A stretch of DNA of 64,000 bases from Myxococcus stipitatus DSM 14675. GTDB lineage: Bacteria; Myxococcota; Myxococcia; Myxococcales; Myxococcaceae. This document shows positions 26,502 to 36,200 of this stretch, piece after piece; position 1 is the stretch's first letter, and the number at the start of each line of letters is the position of its first letter. Made by a program: the position numbers and the translations under genes. The stretch lies in the NCBI RefSeq assembly GCF_000331735.1, contig NC_020126.1, positions 2,232,001 to 2,296,000 on the forward strand, in the 5' to 3' direction. The notes beneath the pieces were generated by a model. The model saw only the letters and a list, made by a program, of their open reading frames with translations, made no database searches and was not told the DNA's origin.

Positions 26502-28334
26502 ATGAGGGACGACGGCCCCCCGGCGGTGCTGTGCCCTGGGGACGTGGTGGTGGGGTACAGGGTGGGGGAGCAGCTGGGGCGTGGCGGCTTCGGCACGGTG
26601 TATCGGGCCTCGTGTGAGGGGCAGCCCGCGGCGTTGAAGCTGCTGCATCTGCCTCGGGCCCCGGGGCGCGTGGAGCGGGAGGTGTCCATCCTCCTGCGCC
26701 TGCGGCATCCCAACGTCGTGGGAATCCGCGCGTTCGGGTACTGGCCCCTGGCGTCGCCGGAGTTCGCCGTCATCGCGATGGAGTACGTGGAGGGGCGGCA
26801 GCTCGACGTGTGGGCTCGGGAGGAGAACCCCTCCGCGCGGCAGGTGCTGCTGGCGGTGCTGGGGGTGGCGCGGGCGCTGGCGGCCACCCATGAGGCGGGG
26901 GTCGTCCACCGGGACGTGAAGGAGGCCAACGTCATGGTGCGGGCCTCCGACGGGCTGGCGGTGCTGGTGGACTATGGCGTCGGGGACTACGAGGGGGCTC
27001 CTGGCGTCACGCTCTCCATCCTGCCGCCTGGGACGCCGGAGTACCGGCCTCCGGAGGCGTGGCTGTTCCTGGAGGAGCATGCGGGTGTGCGAGGTGCCCG
27101 GTATGTCCCCGGACCTTCGGATGACCTGTGGGCGCTGGGGGTGGTGCTGTACCGGTTGCTCACGGCGCGGGTCCCGTTCGAGGCGGAGGACGACCAGGCC
27201 TTCATCAATGCCGTCATCTCCGGTACGCCGGTGTCGCCTCGGACGGCGAACGAGCGGGTGCCCCAGGCGCTGAGCGAGGTGTGCCTGCGCTTGTTGGAGA
27301 AGGAGGCCCAGGCGCGCTTCCCGGATGCGAGGGCGGTGTGCGCGGCGCTGGAGGCGGTGGTTGCTTCGGCGGATGCGGAGTGGGAGGTGCCCCTGTGCGA
27401 CGCCTATGGGCCGGCCACGGCGACGACGGAGGGGCCCGTCGACCCGATGGTCAGGTGGGTGAATGACCCCTTGCACCGGCCTCGTCGGGGCAGGCGTCCC
27501 GAGCAGGTGGTGGAGGTGGCTGATGATGCAGCTCCGCTGGACGGTGCGGCGCTGGCGGCCGATGTGTCCCCGGCGCGGCCTGTCGAGGTGTCAGCGCGGA
27601 CGCGCTGGCGCAAGGGGTGGATGGCGCTCGGGCTGGGGCTTCTCGGTGTGGCCACGGCGTCGGTTCTCCTCTGGGGAGGGGGACGTCGCGACGAGGGGCG
27701 TCCGGTCCATGAAGAAGTAGCGCTCGCCGCCAAGAAACCTCAAGCTGCCCGAGCCGCAGCTCCCACCGGGCCGGAGGCAATACCTGCGGCCGTCGCACGT
27801 TCCGCGACGAACTCCGAGGTGACTGCCACCGTGACGACAACGAAGAGCGACACTCCTTCCACGTGGGCGCCCGCCAGGAAGAGCACGAAGGGCGCCCGCA
27901 CCGCGCTGGCGACGACGGCCCTGTGTGGCGCGCTGGCCTGCACCGGCCCGCAGGTGCGCTCCCCTCCGGAGCCCGAACCGTGTCCCGAAGGTTCCGTCGA
28001 GGGCATGAAGAAGCTGGGCATGAGCATCGGGGACTACAACGACGGGACGCTCCTCCTGGATGAGCCGTCCAGGTTCCTGATGGTCACGGAGGGGCCCGCA
28101 CGAATCACCCTGGGGGCGCAGGGCGCCACATTGACCGGACGGTTCATCGTGGGCGACCGCCTCTATGGCCGGTTGACGCGGGCGCGCATGGGCAAGGGAA
28201 GCGTCCCCGTGTGCTTCGAGGTGCTGGATTCGTCTGGGAATCGTGGGCTGGAGATTTCGGGAGGCGGAGGGGATTCCGGCAAGGTTCGCGTGTTCTCCGC
28301 CTTCTTGGTCAAGGCGGTGAGCGAGTTTGAATGA
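26502..28334 (+). CDS. Transmembrane Ser/Thr protein kinase
   Basis: A 610-aa bitopic kinase. The kinase domain spans about residues 18-290, with loop GRGGFGTV (26-33), lysine K46, HRDVK (D138) and DYG (157-159), so it looks active. A single transmembrane helix lies at 372-392 (GWMALGLGLLGVATASVLLW). The external part has a Thr/Ala-rich linker, a second hydrophobic stretch resembling a lipoprotein signal (LCGALACTGP, about 467-476), and a beta-rich sensor-like domain (about 500-610). The ATG at 26502 has GGAGG at the right distance. It is followed after 61 nt by a DUF2381 gene, a pairing typical of Myxococcus. Confidence 0.93.
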   Translation: MRDDGPPAVLCPGDVVVGYRVGEQLGRGGFGTVYRASCEGQPAALKLLHLPRAPGRVEREVSILLRLRHPNVVGIRAFGYWPLASPEFAVIAMEYVEGRQLDVWAREENPSARQVLLAVLGVARALAATHEAGVVHRDVKEANVMVRASDGLAVLVDYGVGDYEGAPGVTLSILPPGTPEYRPPEAWLFLEEHAGVRGARYVPGPSDDLWALGVVLYRLLTARVPFEAEDDQAFINAVISGTPVSPRTANERVPQALSEVCLRLLEKEAQARFPDARAVCAALEAVVASADAEWEVPLCDAYGPATATTEGPVDPMVRWVNDPLHRPRRGRRPEQVVEVADDAAPLDGAALAADVSPARPVEVSARTRWRKGWMALGLGLLGVATASVLLWGGGRRDEGRPVHEEVALAAKKPQAARAAAPTGPEAIPAAVARSATNSEVTATVTTTKSDTPSTWAPARKSTKGARTALATTALCGALACTGPQVRSPPEPEPCPEGSVEGMKKLGMSIGDYNDGTLLLDEPSRFLMVTEGPARITLGAQGATLTGRFIVGDRLYGRLTRARMGKGSVPVCFEVLDSSGNRGLEISGGGGDSGKVRVFSAFLVKAVSEFE

Positions 28335-28395
28335 CCGCAGGTGCTCGTGAATCGCCAGAGCGGGCATTGCAGGCAGGGGCCAGGAGTCGCGTCGC

Positions 28396-29316
28396 GTGCA
28401 TCGTTCTATGTTGGCCGTTCTGCTTGTCCTTCTCGGTGGGGGTGGGCAGGACGCTTGGGCGCAGTCGTCGTCATCGCCTGCGGGATTGGGCATTCGCCGG
28501 ATCGAACTGTCCCCGGATGCCGCGCAGGCGGCCGCGGAAGTGGTGGTGAGTCCAGGTCTCTCGACCGTCTTCATCTTTGACTCGGAGGTGAGTCGAGAAA
28601 GCGTGGCGCTCGAGGGGCGTGAGCGCTTCACGGTGCTCGACGCGGGCCTCAGCACGCTGCGCTTCGTTCCTTCGGAGAGAATCTCCTCGGGAGAGCGGCT
28701 GCGGCTGACGGTGCGCTTTCAAGATGGTGCGGCCCCGGCGAGTGCGACGTTCATCCTGGTGGCGCATCCCGCGAGGTCGGAAGCACTCGTTGAAGTCTAT
28801 CGGCGCAAGAGGGGCGCCGAGACCTACCAGGAGGAGGTTCGGCAAGCGCGGCTCGAGGCTCAGCAGTGTCGCGAAGAGATTGTGCGTCTGCGTGCTGAAA
28901 GAGCAGCGCCCGACGGATTGGCGGGACTCATCTCGACAGGCGTTCTTGAATGGCGCGGAGTGGAGTTCCTGGATGTGACTCGACTGGTGACGCAAAGCCC
29001 AGGAGGGGCTGTTACCAAGCGACGTGTCTATACATATCGCGCGGCGCGCAGAGTGGCTGTCGCGCTCATTCTTGCTCCGGTGGGCGATGCCCAGCCGTGG
29101 ACAGCGGAAGGGGTCACCCTTCGAGGCAAGGCCAACGAGGAGCTGAAGGTGCTTCAAGTGTGGCAGTCCGGTCCGGTGGCCCCAGGTTCGGCGACCCAGC
29201 GTGTGGTCGTGGAGGCCGAATCCGCAACCGAATCACCTGTGGGCAGCTACACGCTCAAGCTCTGGGACGCGGACGGGCGTCGGACCATCACCCTCGGGAA
29301 CATCGCCTTCCAGTAG
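28396..29316 (+). CDS. DUF2381 (TIGR02268) family exported protein
   Basis: A 306-aa exported protein of the myxobacterial paralogous family DUF2381. Signal peptide residues 1-22 (MLAVLLVLLGGGGQDAWA). The mature part starts with the typical beta-rich domain (SPGLSTVFIFDSEV) and contains a central coiled region (ETYQEEVRQARLEAQQCREE) and a closing beta domain. The GTG start has AGGAG 9 nt upstream. Members lie next to transmembrane kinases and probably interact with the kinase's external domain; this is inferred from pairing, not proven. Confidence 0.88.
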   Translation: MHRSMLAVLLVLLGGGGQDAWAQSSSSPAGLGIRRIELSPDAAQAAAEVVVSPGLSTVFIFDSEVSRESVALEGRERFTVLDAGLSTLRFVPSERISSGERLRLTVRFQDGAAPASATFILVAHPARSEALVEVYRRKRGAETYQEEVRQARLEAQQCREEIVRLRAERAAPDGLAGLISTGVLEWRGVEFLDVTRLVTQSPGGAVTKRRVYTYRAARRVAVALILAPVGDAQPWTAEGVTLRGKANEELKVLQVWQSGPVAPGSATQRVVVEAESATESPVGSYTLKLWDADGRRTITLGNIAFQ

Positions 29317-29339
29317 GGGCGCTCGGTCGCGCGGGGGGG

Positions 29340-30052
29340 GGCGACGGATGGCGAAAGGCTGCTCGCACCCGGAGATCTTGTAGGGATTGTCCTTTTAGGG
29401 TTCAATGGACTGCATCTGAAAGGTGCATCTCCGTTGGTTCCCGGGGGACCGTATGAACTTCTTGGTACGGGAGTGTGCGCGAGTGCCTGCGCGGCTCCCT
29501 GATGGCGCGAGTGGCGGATTCGGCGCCGCTGAACCGCCTTCATGATGTCCCATCTGCCTTGGGATGATGCCCACTCGCCATCTTGATGGGTGAGGGGTGG
29601 TCGCCCCTTGTGCTTCGGGGCGCGGTCGCACGACTCCTTCAAATCCACACAGGGTCCCACGGCCCGGCGTCCAGCAGGCCTGCACGGGAGACCTCTGTCT
29701 TTGCCCCATCCGGGGCGGACTTTCGCTACGCGGATGTGCTGGTCATTGAAGAGCGGCCTGTTCAGGGGCAGCCCCCTCGGGTGGAGACGTTCAGCATCAA
29801 GAGCCGAAACTAGGGTTTCTGAAGAGAGAGGAGCTCGAGGTGCAGGCGGATACGGATGCGAGCAGTGCGCTGAAGTAATACGGTGGGTCGCTGAGGATTC
29901 TGCGAGAAGGGCTGCGACAGCAGGCTCAGGTAAAGCGAGTTCGCTGGGTCTACGAGAGTCAGGGGCTCCTGCCCGAAGACGGCATCTTGTGGAGAGAGGT
30001 GACGCACGCTGCGGAGCAGTCGCTCAGGGGTGTGGAGGTTCTGTCCCAATGA
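29340..30052 (+). pseudogene. Decayed toxin gene (C-terminal nuclease-like region), several frameshifts
   Basis: Consecutive blocks appear in shifting frames: VGIVLLGFNGLHLKGASPLV, then DGASGGFGAAEPPS, then VFAPSGADFRYADVLVIEE..VETFSIKSR, then FLKREELEVQADTDASSALK, an in-frame TAA at about 29876, and YGGSLRILREGLRQQ..RWVYESQGLLPEDGILW..SLRGVEVLSQ. The FRYADVLVIE and VETFSIKSR blocks resemble the C-terminal domain of large myxobacterial secreted toxins. Its TGA (30050-30052) overlaps the ATG of the next gene, the usual toxin-immunity junction. The toxin identity is inference; the damage is plain. Confidence 0.65.
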
Positions 30053-31389
30053 AGGCACCGCGGCTGTCGATTCATGAGCTGAACAAGGTGGACTGCCTTG
30101 GCTTCACGTTCGCTGGGGCTCTCGACCTGCGCGATGGCGAGAAACGAGGGCTGGCACCATTCCTGGATGCTCTGGAGACCCATGCTGCTGGGTGGATGCC
30201 TACCGTTGTCAATGCGAGCCGACGACGAAAGTATTCACGAGAGGCCGTGTGGCGCGCGATAGAGGAGCGACGCGCGGATTATGGCACGGTCATCGGATTG
30301 CACCGCGATGACTCTCCGGGTGTGTCAATGGTGCTCAGGTTGATGCCTCCGCACATGGAGCCCGAAGTCAGCGTCGATGTCGATGTGCAGCCGCTCTCAT
30401 TCTTCGCGGAAGAAGAGGCATGCCGGGGGGTAGTGTCCGTCGCACGTGTCTGGGCTACGCACTATCCTGCGCACCACGCGACGGCGCACAGCACGGCGGA
30501 TCGGGGCCTGACAGATGCTCCCGCCTTCGGTCGCGACGATGCGGTCTGGAAGAGGGACGGGTTCGACAAGATCTACGAGCTGTGCTGGCTGAACATCTTC
30601 GGCCCGAAGCTGGTGGAGTCCGTCGGGCGAGAGCGGATGCTCGCGACGCCCGCGCATCTCGTGGAGGAGCTCCCCAATGGTTCCATCCTCCTCGTCCTCC
30701 GGCCCACCGCCGCCGACTTCGACAGTGACGAGGCGCGTGTCGCGCAGGCCCGCGCGCACGTCCACCTGCGACCAGACCTCGACTTCGACACCGTCCTGCG
30801 CACCCTGAGAGCGCGCAGCGCCGCGCTCGTGCCCGTCGAGCCCCGCTTCCACCCCGACGTCGCTCCCCTCCTGTCACGGCTGCCGGACGAGTTCGCCATC
30901 AGCACGCGACAGCGGCAGATCGCCGAGCTCAATGCCTTCCAACCGCCCGAGCCGGAGGAGTGGCTTCCTGTCGCCTTCCCGTCCGACGTGGAGAACCCGG
31001 AGCGCCTCCGCGACCACTACGACGACCTGTCCGAGGGCCTCGTGGCGGCGCTGCACACCCACGTGCCCTCCCTCATGGACGAGACGCCGGAATCCCTCAC
31101 GGACCTGGACTTCTACTTCTGGAGGGAGAACTTCCCGAAGCGCTACACGCGCGAGCTCATCGACAGTCACACCGCTCCGGCCCTGGGCGCCTATCTCGGC
31201 GACGTGCTGGTGCGCCGGTTGGGCGGCACCTGGGTGCTGCGCGAGAAGAAGGATGAATCCCAGGTGCGCGTGGGGAATCGCGTCTGGCTGCCCTTCCTCC
31301 GGGCCCGCCGGTACCTGGAGTCGCGCCAATCCCTGCTGGCGTACTCGCTCACCCAGTTCTTCAAGGTGGCGGAGCGACACCGCTCCTGA
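30049..31389 (+). CDS. Probable immunity-type protein, two domains, unknown family
   Basis: A 446-aa soluble protein. The N-terminal half (about 1-250) includes GFTFAGALDLRDGEKRGLAP and IYELCWLNIFGPKLV. The C-terminal part (about 300-446) is a separate alpha/beta domain (GAYLGDVLVRRLGGTWVLRE, VGNRVWLPFLRARRYL). The start ATG overlaps the stop of the decayed toxin gene, which suggests it is the orphaned immunity partner. Base composition rises from the toxin-proximal end to the 3' end, hinting at a fusion of acquired and resident parts. A hairpin terminator follows at 31410. I know no named family for it. Confidence 0.8.
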   Translation: MKAPRLSIHELNKVDCLGFTFAGALDLRDGEKRGLAPFLDALETHAAGWMPTVVNASRRRKYSREAVWRAIEERRADYGTVIGLHRDDSPGVSMVLRLMPPHMEPEVSVDVDVQPLSFFAEEEACRGVVSVARVWATHYPAHHATAHSTADRGLTDAPAFGRDDAVWKRDGFDKIYELCWLNIFGPKLVESVGRERMLATPAHLVEELPNGSILLVLRPTAADFDSDEARVAQARAHVHLRPDLDFDTVLRTLRARSAALVPVEPRFHPDVAPLLSRLPDEFAISTRQRQIAELNAFQPPEPEEWLPVAFPSDVENPERLRDHYDDLSEGLVAALHTHVPSLMDETPESLTDLDFYFWRENFPKRYTRELIDSHTAPALGAYLGDVLVRRLGGTWVLREKKDESQVRVGNRVWLPFLRARRYLESRQSLLAYSLTQFFKVAERHRS

Positions 31390-31409
31390 CCCGAATGGCC
31401 GGCCTCTCT

Positions 31410-31441
31410 CCTGACACGGACCCCTCGATGTCTGTGTCAGG
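31410..31441 (+). terminator. Hairpin terminator after the 446-aa gene
   Basis: CCTGACACGGAC pairs with GTCTGTGTCAGG across the 8-nt loop CCCTCGAT: 12 bp with one G-T wobble. It lies 20 nt after the stop codon. Confidence 0.7.
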
Positions 31442-31635
31442 GAAGCAGGTCGGGTGTGGGATTGGACGAAGGTCCTGGGTGCAGGCATACCCAGCATGCT
31501 TTTGTTGACTCTCAAAGCCTGACAAACGCTCTTGTGTTGCGAGGCGTTCTGTCGGAAGTGAGGAGTAGTGTCGTTCATTCCACGGGGGGACAGTCCATTC
31601 CGGGCTTCATTCCGCTCCTCGGGGGGAGTCACTCC

Positions 31636-34026
31636 ATGCAGAGCCGTTCGGGTGTGTTGTGGTCTTGGGGACTGGGCCTGACGCTGGCCTTGTCGCTGAG
31701 CGCGTGTGGTGTCGAGTCCGAAGCAAGCAACTCGCAAGCGGAGGCAGAGGCGCTGGCGCGCCAGGGCGCCGCGCTGAGCTGGGACCCGTATGCGGACGCG
31801 GTGGCGTCTGGCACCACGGCGACGGTGCTCAACGCGAGCGCGGCGGTCGGCGCTCCGGACGGTCAGGCCGCGACCCTGTTGAGCCTGCTCAACTCGGCGT
31901 TGGTGCTGGACCTGGGCCAGGGCGAGGAAGGGACGGGCGACCTCCGCGTCTACTATCAGGGGCTCTCGCTGGCGCTGGTGGCCTCGGTGGACTTCCTGAA
32001 GGCGGATGGGACGTACATCGGCTCCAGCTCGCTGCACCTGGTGGAGCTGGGGCTGGGCACCCATGTGGCGGTGGCGACGTACTCAGGGAACGTGCCCTAT
32101 CGCTATGTGCGCCTGAAGGGCTCGCTGCTCGCCGTCTACCTGGTGGATGCGGTGGAGACCTCGCTGCGGCCCATCTGTGGCGATGGGAAGCTGGGTGGCG
32201 TCGAGGTATGTGACGACGGCAACCAGCTCTCCGGAGACGGCTGCAACAGCGTCTGCCAGGTGGAGCCGGGCTACACCTGCACCGGTGAGCCGAGCGTCTG
32301 TGACAACAACCGGGCGCCCACCGTCGACCCCGCCCAGGCGACCACTCCCGAGGACACCCCGGTCGTCATCTCCATCACCGCGGCGGACCCGGATGGCGAC
32401 ACGCTGACCTACTCGTACACCACGCCCGCGCACGGCACGCTCTCGCTCGCGGGGGCGTCGGTGACGTACACGCCGAACGCGAACTACCACGGCGCGGACT
32501 CCTTCCAGGTCACCGTCTCCGACGGCAAGAAGCAGGCGACGGCCACCGTCTCCGTCACCGTGACGCCGGTCAATGACGCGCCCGTCGCGTCTTCCGCGTC
32601 GGTGACGGTGAGCTTCAACACGTCGACGCCCATCACGCTGGTGGCCACGGATGTGGATGGGGATGCGCTCACGTACACGGCGACGGCGCCCGCGCACGGG
32701 ACGTTGTCCGGGACGGGCGCTCAGTTGCTCTACACGCCGAACGTGGACTTCCAGGGGGTGGACCAGTTCACCTTCGTGGCGAACGACGGCGCGGCGGACT
32801 CCAACACCGCCACCCTCACCATCACCGTCCGGGGGCCGCCCGTCTGTGGCGACGGCTACCTCGACTCGGGTGAGGTGTGTGACGACGGCAACCGCGCCGC
32901 GGGCGATGGCTGCCGAGCGGACTGCCGGGGCGTGGAGGTGTGTGGCGACGGCCTGGTCGACAGCGCGGCGGGAGAGCAGTGCGACGATGGCGGCAGGACG
33001 CCCGGAGATGGCTGCGATGCGGACTGCCAGTTGGATGCCTTCGAGAACACTCCTCCCACGCTCGTCAGCGGGACGCTGAGCTGCACCACGGCCAACTCGA
33101 ACACGGGCCGCAAGGCGGCGGTGGATGCGCTGGGCCGCTTCTACGTCGTCATGCTGTGCGGTGGTGAGGTCCATGTCAGCGTGAGCGTGGACCGCGGTCA
33201 CACCTGGGTGGGCCCCACGCCCCTGGGCATCACCAACGCGGCGGAGGTGGCCATCGAAGGCGGCCCCACGGGGACCGCGTACATCGCGGCCACCAGCGCG
33301 GGCTCGTTGTACTTCACCCGGACCGTCGACGCGGGAGCGACCTGGGAAGCGCCGCGAGTCCTCACCACGGCGGGCAACCCCACCGTCAGCATGGACTCCA
33401 TGGGCGATGCCCTCTACATCTCCGTCTCGCGAGGCCGCCCGGGGGTCCGCGTCCTCCGCAACTTCGCGCGAGGCGCGAACGACTTCATCGTGACGGACGT
33501 GGACCAGACCAATGCCTTCTTCGACGTCCTCGTGGACAAGATCAGCGGAGATGTCTTCTCGGTGAGCGACGACCCCTCGTTCCGCATCCGCCGCAGCAGT
33601 GACCAGGGGACCACCTTCGACCCCCAGAGCTCCCCGCCGGGGCAGGCCTTCTTCTCGGACTGGACGGGCTCCAACGGCTTCATCTACGTCACCGGCACCT
33701 TCGGGGACGACAACGTGGATGTCATCCCGGTGTCCGCGCCGGGGACGAGCACCCAGGTGTCGGGCCTCCCCACGGATGTCGGCCCCGGTCCCATCCGGAC
33801 CATCGACTCGGATGCGCTGGGCAATGGCTACATCGCCTCCCAGCGCGGGACGGGCAACGTCCAGTTGGACCGCATGCTCGTCGGGGCGACGACGATTCTG
33901 GCCGCGGATGCCAGGACGGTGGGGGCGGGCACCGTGCCTGCCGTCGCCGCGCTCCCGTCGAACGGAGGCGCGCTGGTGTCCTATACGAGCGGCACCAGCG
34001 TCTACGCCTCGGTGGTCGTGTACTGA
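31636..34026 (+). CDS. Cell-surface lipoprotein with DUF4215, cadherin-like and BNR-type repeats
   Basis: A 796-aa lipoprotein (lipobox LSAC, Cys about 21). In order: a beta domain (about 50-180), a Cys-rich DUF4215 unit ([16 protein letters not shown]), two Ig/cadherin-like repeats that each contain [13 protein letters not shown] or [17 protein letters not shown] cores (about 235-400), two more DUF4215 units, then a propeller-like region with Asp-box motifs ([30 protein letters not shown]). This is a typical myxobacterial adhesin- or sialidase-like surface protein, but no catalytic residues could be assigned. The start at 31636 has GGGGGAG 8 nt upstream and puts the signal peptide at the N-terminus. 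Confidence 0.88.
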   Translation: MQSRSGVLWSWGLGLTLALSLSACGVESEASNSQAEAEALARQGAALSWDPYADAVASGTTATVLNASAAVGAPDGQAATLLSLLNSALVLDLGQGEEGTGDLRVYYQGLSLALVASVDFLKADGTYIGSSSLHLVELGLGTHVAVATYSGNVPYRYVRLKGSLLAVYLVDAVETSLRPICGDGKLGGVEVCDDGNQLSGDGCNSVCQVEPGYTCTGEPSVCDNNRAPTVDPAQATTPEDTPVVISITAADPDGDTLTYSYTTPAHGTLSLAGASVTYTPNANYHGADSFQVTVSDGKKQATATVSVTVTPVNDAPVASSASVTVSFNTSTPITLVATDVDGDALTYTATAPAHGTLSGTGAQLLYTPNVDFQGVDQFTFVANDGAADSNTATLTITVRGPPVCGDGYLDSGEVCDDGNRAAGDGCRADCRGVEVCGDGLVDSAAGEQCDDGGRTPGDGCDADCQLDAFENTPPTLVSGTLSCTTANSNTGRKAAVDALGRFYVVMLCGGEVHVSVSVDRGHTWVGPTPLGITNAAEVAIEGGPTGTAYIAATSAGSLYFTRTVDAGATWEAPRVLTTAGNPTVSMDSMGDALYISVSRGRPGVRVLRNFARGANDFIVTDVDQTNAFFDVLVDKISGDVFSVSDDPSFRIRRSSDQGTTFDPQSSPPGQAFFSDWTGSNGFIYVTGTFGDDNVDVIPVSAPGTSTQVSGLPTDVGPGPIRTIDSDALGNGYIASQRGTGNVQLDRMLVGATTILAADARTVGAGTVPAVAALPSNGGALVSYTSGTSVYASVVVY

Positions 34027-34188
34027 CCTGATGTGCTGACGTCGCGGATGCGCGCCTCTCGATTCACGTGGGGGGCGCGCAGCCGTGCATCTGCTGACAC
34101 GACAGGTGGTGAATCGGTCCGCGATGTTGAAGCTGGCATCAGGGCGTTGGTGAGCGCCCGCGAAGGCATCAAGTAGGATGGGGCCGCC

Positions 34189-35472
34189 ATGTCCGCCGCG
34201 CGTGCCCTCCTGTTCCTGTTCGTGTCCGCCTGCATCACCACGGGAGGGCACTCTCTCGAGTCCAAGCCCTTGCTGGCCGAGGAGGGGGCGCCGCTCGATA
34301 CGCCCGTGACGCGCGCTGTTGAGGCCGTGGGACAGCGGGACTTCGACGTCGCGCAGAAGCACCTCGCGCAAGCCCTTGCCGAGGCCCCCGACGACCCGCG
34401 AGCGCTCTTCGTCCAGGCCTGTGCCTTCCTGGAGCGGGGCTCGCTGACGGAGGCCGCTGTCGCGGTGAAGCGACTGCGCGAGGTGGCTCCGACGAGCCTG
34501 GAAGGCCCCCTCCTCGAAGCGCTGAGGGAGCGGAGGGGCACGCACCCGACGGAGAACTGGCGAGACTCCTTCGTGGCGGCCTGGCTGCGCGCGGGCCGTC
34601 CGATGTTCGAGGACCCGGGGCTGTTCTCGGGGATGGCCTCGTGGGACCAGATGGAGGCGACGCTGGCGGGGGCCTGGGCGCGGACAGACCGGGTCGAGGC
34701 CCGCCTGATGCTCGCGTTCGCGGGCGCCAGACTCGAAGACGCCTCGCGGCGCTGGCTGTCCGCCCGTCTGGAGGACATCCAGGACCCACGGTTGTTGCTG
34801 TCCGCCCTGGACTATTTCCCGAGTGACTCCCAGCCCGTGGACCATCGCGAGGCCCTGCGTGCGCGGCTGCGTCGCTTCGCGGCCGAGGACCCGACGGAGA
34901 TGCAGCGCGCCCTGGTCCTCCTGATGGAGCCGCGCCAGCCCGACGCACCGTTGACCGAAGAAGAGCTGAGGGAACTGGAGCGCATCGCGGCGCTGCCTGA
35001 CTACCGGCCCACGTCCGCTGCCTCGTTCTACGCGGAGGCGGAGCGACTCTTGACGTCAGCAGGGGTGAAGGAGCCAGCCGGGGGCGCCTTCTCGGCCATG
35101 GTGCAGCGGCTGGCGCTTCAAGGGCCGGCCCTCCTCGTCCGGGTCGTCAAGGCCTCCGACAAGACGCTCTCCCCCGACCACCGCATGCGGTTGGGACAGG
35201 CCCTGTGGTTGCTGGGCGAGCGCATCGCCGCGGAGTCGACGCTCGTCGAGCGCATGGTGGGACGGAATCTGAGGCGACAAGGCGCCACCCTGCTGGGCGA
35301 CTCGGAGAAGCTGGCTCAGGCCACGACGGACTTGGAGGAAGCGCAGTCGGTAGCGCGTGCGGTCAGGCAGCTCGAGCTCGATTCGTGGCCCCTCCCGTCC
35401 CTTCAGGAGGCGATGCTGGCCGCGAGCGTGGAGGACGAGTGGACGCACCTGCGTGCCTTCGCCTCGCCCTGA
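34189..35472 (+). CDS. TPR-like lipoprotein, unknown function
   Basis: A 427-aa protein with signal and lipobox FVSAC (Cys 15). Residues 45-110 form helical pairs with TPR features (AVGQRDFDVAQKHLAQALAEAPDDPRAL). The rest is alpha-helical repeat of the same kind with poorer consensus. It probably acts as an envelope scaffold. It is convergent with vioE; a perfect 9-bp hairpin (35496-35516) lies between the two genes. Confidence 0.82.
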   Translation: MSAARALLFLFVSACITTGGHSLESKPLLAEEGAPLDTPVTRAVEAVGQRDFDVAQKHLAQALAEAPDDPRALFVQACAFLERGSLTEAAVAVKRLREVAPTSLEGPLLEALRERRGTHPTENWRDSFVAAWLRAGRPMFEDPGLFSGMASWDQMEATLAGAWARTDRVEARLMLAFAGARLEDASRRWLSARLEDIQDPRLLLSALDYFPSDSQPVDHREALRARLRRFAAEDPTEMQRALVLLMEPRQPDAPLTEEELRELERIAALPDYRPTSAASFYAEAERLLTSAGVKEPAGGAFSAMVQRLALQGPALLVRVVKASDKTLSPDHRMRLGQALWLLGERIAAESTLVERMVGRNLRRQGATLLGDSEKLAQATTDLEEAQSVARAVRQLELDSWPLPSLQEAMLAASVEDEWTHLRAFASP

Positions 35473-35495
35473 GGTTCTCCCTGCCTCGCGCGGCC

Positions 35496-35516
35496 GGCCC
35501 CCAGCGGCTGGGGGCC
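35496..35516. terminator. Bidirectional hairpin between the TPR lipoprotein gene and vioE
   Basis: GGCCCCCAG-CGG-CTGGGGGCC, a perfect 9-bp stem with a 3-nt loop, placed between convergent stop codons. It should end both the rightward lipoprotein transcript and the leftward vio operon. Confidence 0.7.
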
Positions 35517-35526
35517 ATGCGAATCC

Positions 35527-36123
35527 TCAAGCAAGGGGGACGCTGGTGCGCCTCATCGCGAAGATGCTCTCGGGAATCTCCTCGATGGACAGGTTGGGGA
35601 AATCACGCACCGAGACGTGCTGCGGGTCGTTGCCTGAAACCATGCGGAGCAGCACGTTGGTTCCTGCCTGGAGATAGAAGCGCAACGGTGTCTTGCGTGG
35701 CCTGTCGAGGGTCCAGATATCCGCCCGGTGGCCCAACACGAAGGCCCATCCGGAATGGCGCGCATGCCCATCCACCAACACCGCCCGCGGAAGGAACAGC
35801 TCCTGGAACGGTGATAGCTCCTCCGGGAGCACGTCCGCGAAGAGGCCATCACCGGAGGGGGGCGTTCCGCGCCGGTAGGCGACCTTCTTCTGGAGGCTCT
35901 GTCCTCGAGTGACATCGCCGACTTCCGACATCCAGAGCTGGTAGCCCTTCTCCTTTTCGGGCCAGGGATTGAACAGACCGTCAATCCGGCAGACCTCGCG
36001 GGCATAGTCGAACCAGCAGTAGCCGGACGTGAGCTGGTCGTCTCCTCGCATGGGCGACCAATAGGACACGTAGCCGCTGCTCCATTGGAGGGGCAGGAGC
36101 GGCGGAAGGGAAGGGGCTTGCAT
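35527..36123 (-). CDS. vioE: Violacein biosynthesis enzyme VioE (protodeoxyviolaceinate synthase)
   Basis: A 198-aa protein clearly matching Chromobacterium violaceum VioE (191 aa): WSSGYVSYWSPM near the start, LTSGYCWFDY, RIDGLFNPW and YQLWMSEVGD are nearly identical to the remembered sequence. The active-site residues known as Tyr17, Ser19, Phe50 and Asn51 correspond here to Tyr18, Ser20, Phe51 and Asn52. VioE takes the VioB product (indole-3-pyruvate imine dimer) and moves an indole ring to give protodeoxyviolaceinate, with no cofactor. It is the last gene of the operon, 77 nt after vioC, where vioD would normally lie. The C-terminal third diverges more. Confidence 0.97.
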   Translation of the reverse strand: MQAPSLPPLLPLQWSSGYVSYWSPMRGDDQLTSGYCWFDYAREVCRIDGLFNPWPEKEKGYQLWMSEVGDVTRGQSLQKKVAYRRGTPPSGDGLFADVLPEELSPFQELFLPRAVLVDGHARHSGWAFVLGHRADIWTLDRPRKTPLRFYLQAGTNVLLRMVSGNDPQHVSVRDFPNLSIEEIPESIFAMRRTSVPLA

Positions 36124-36200
36124 GACGGGGCCTTGTCTCTCCAGGGAGAAGCCAGGGCCTCGGACGCCGCGCCGTCGGACCCGGGGATGAGGGGGGGCGG

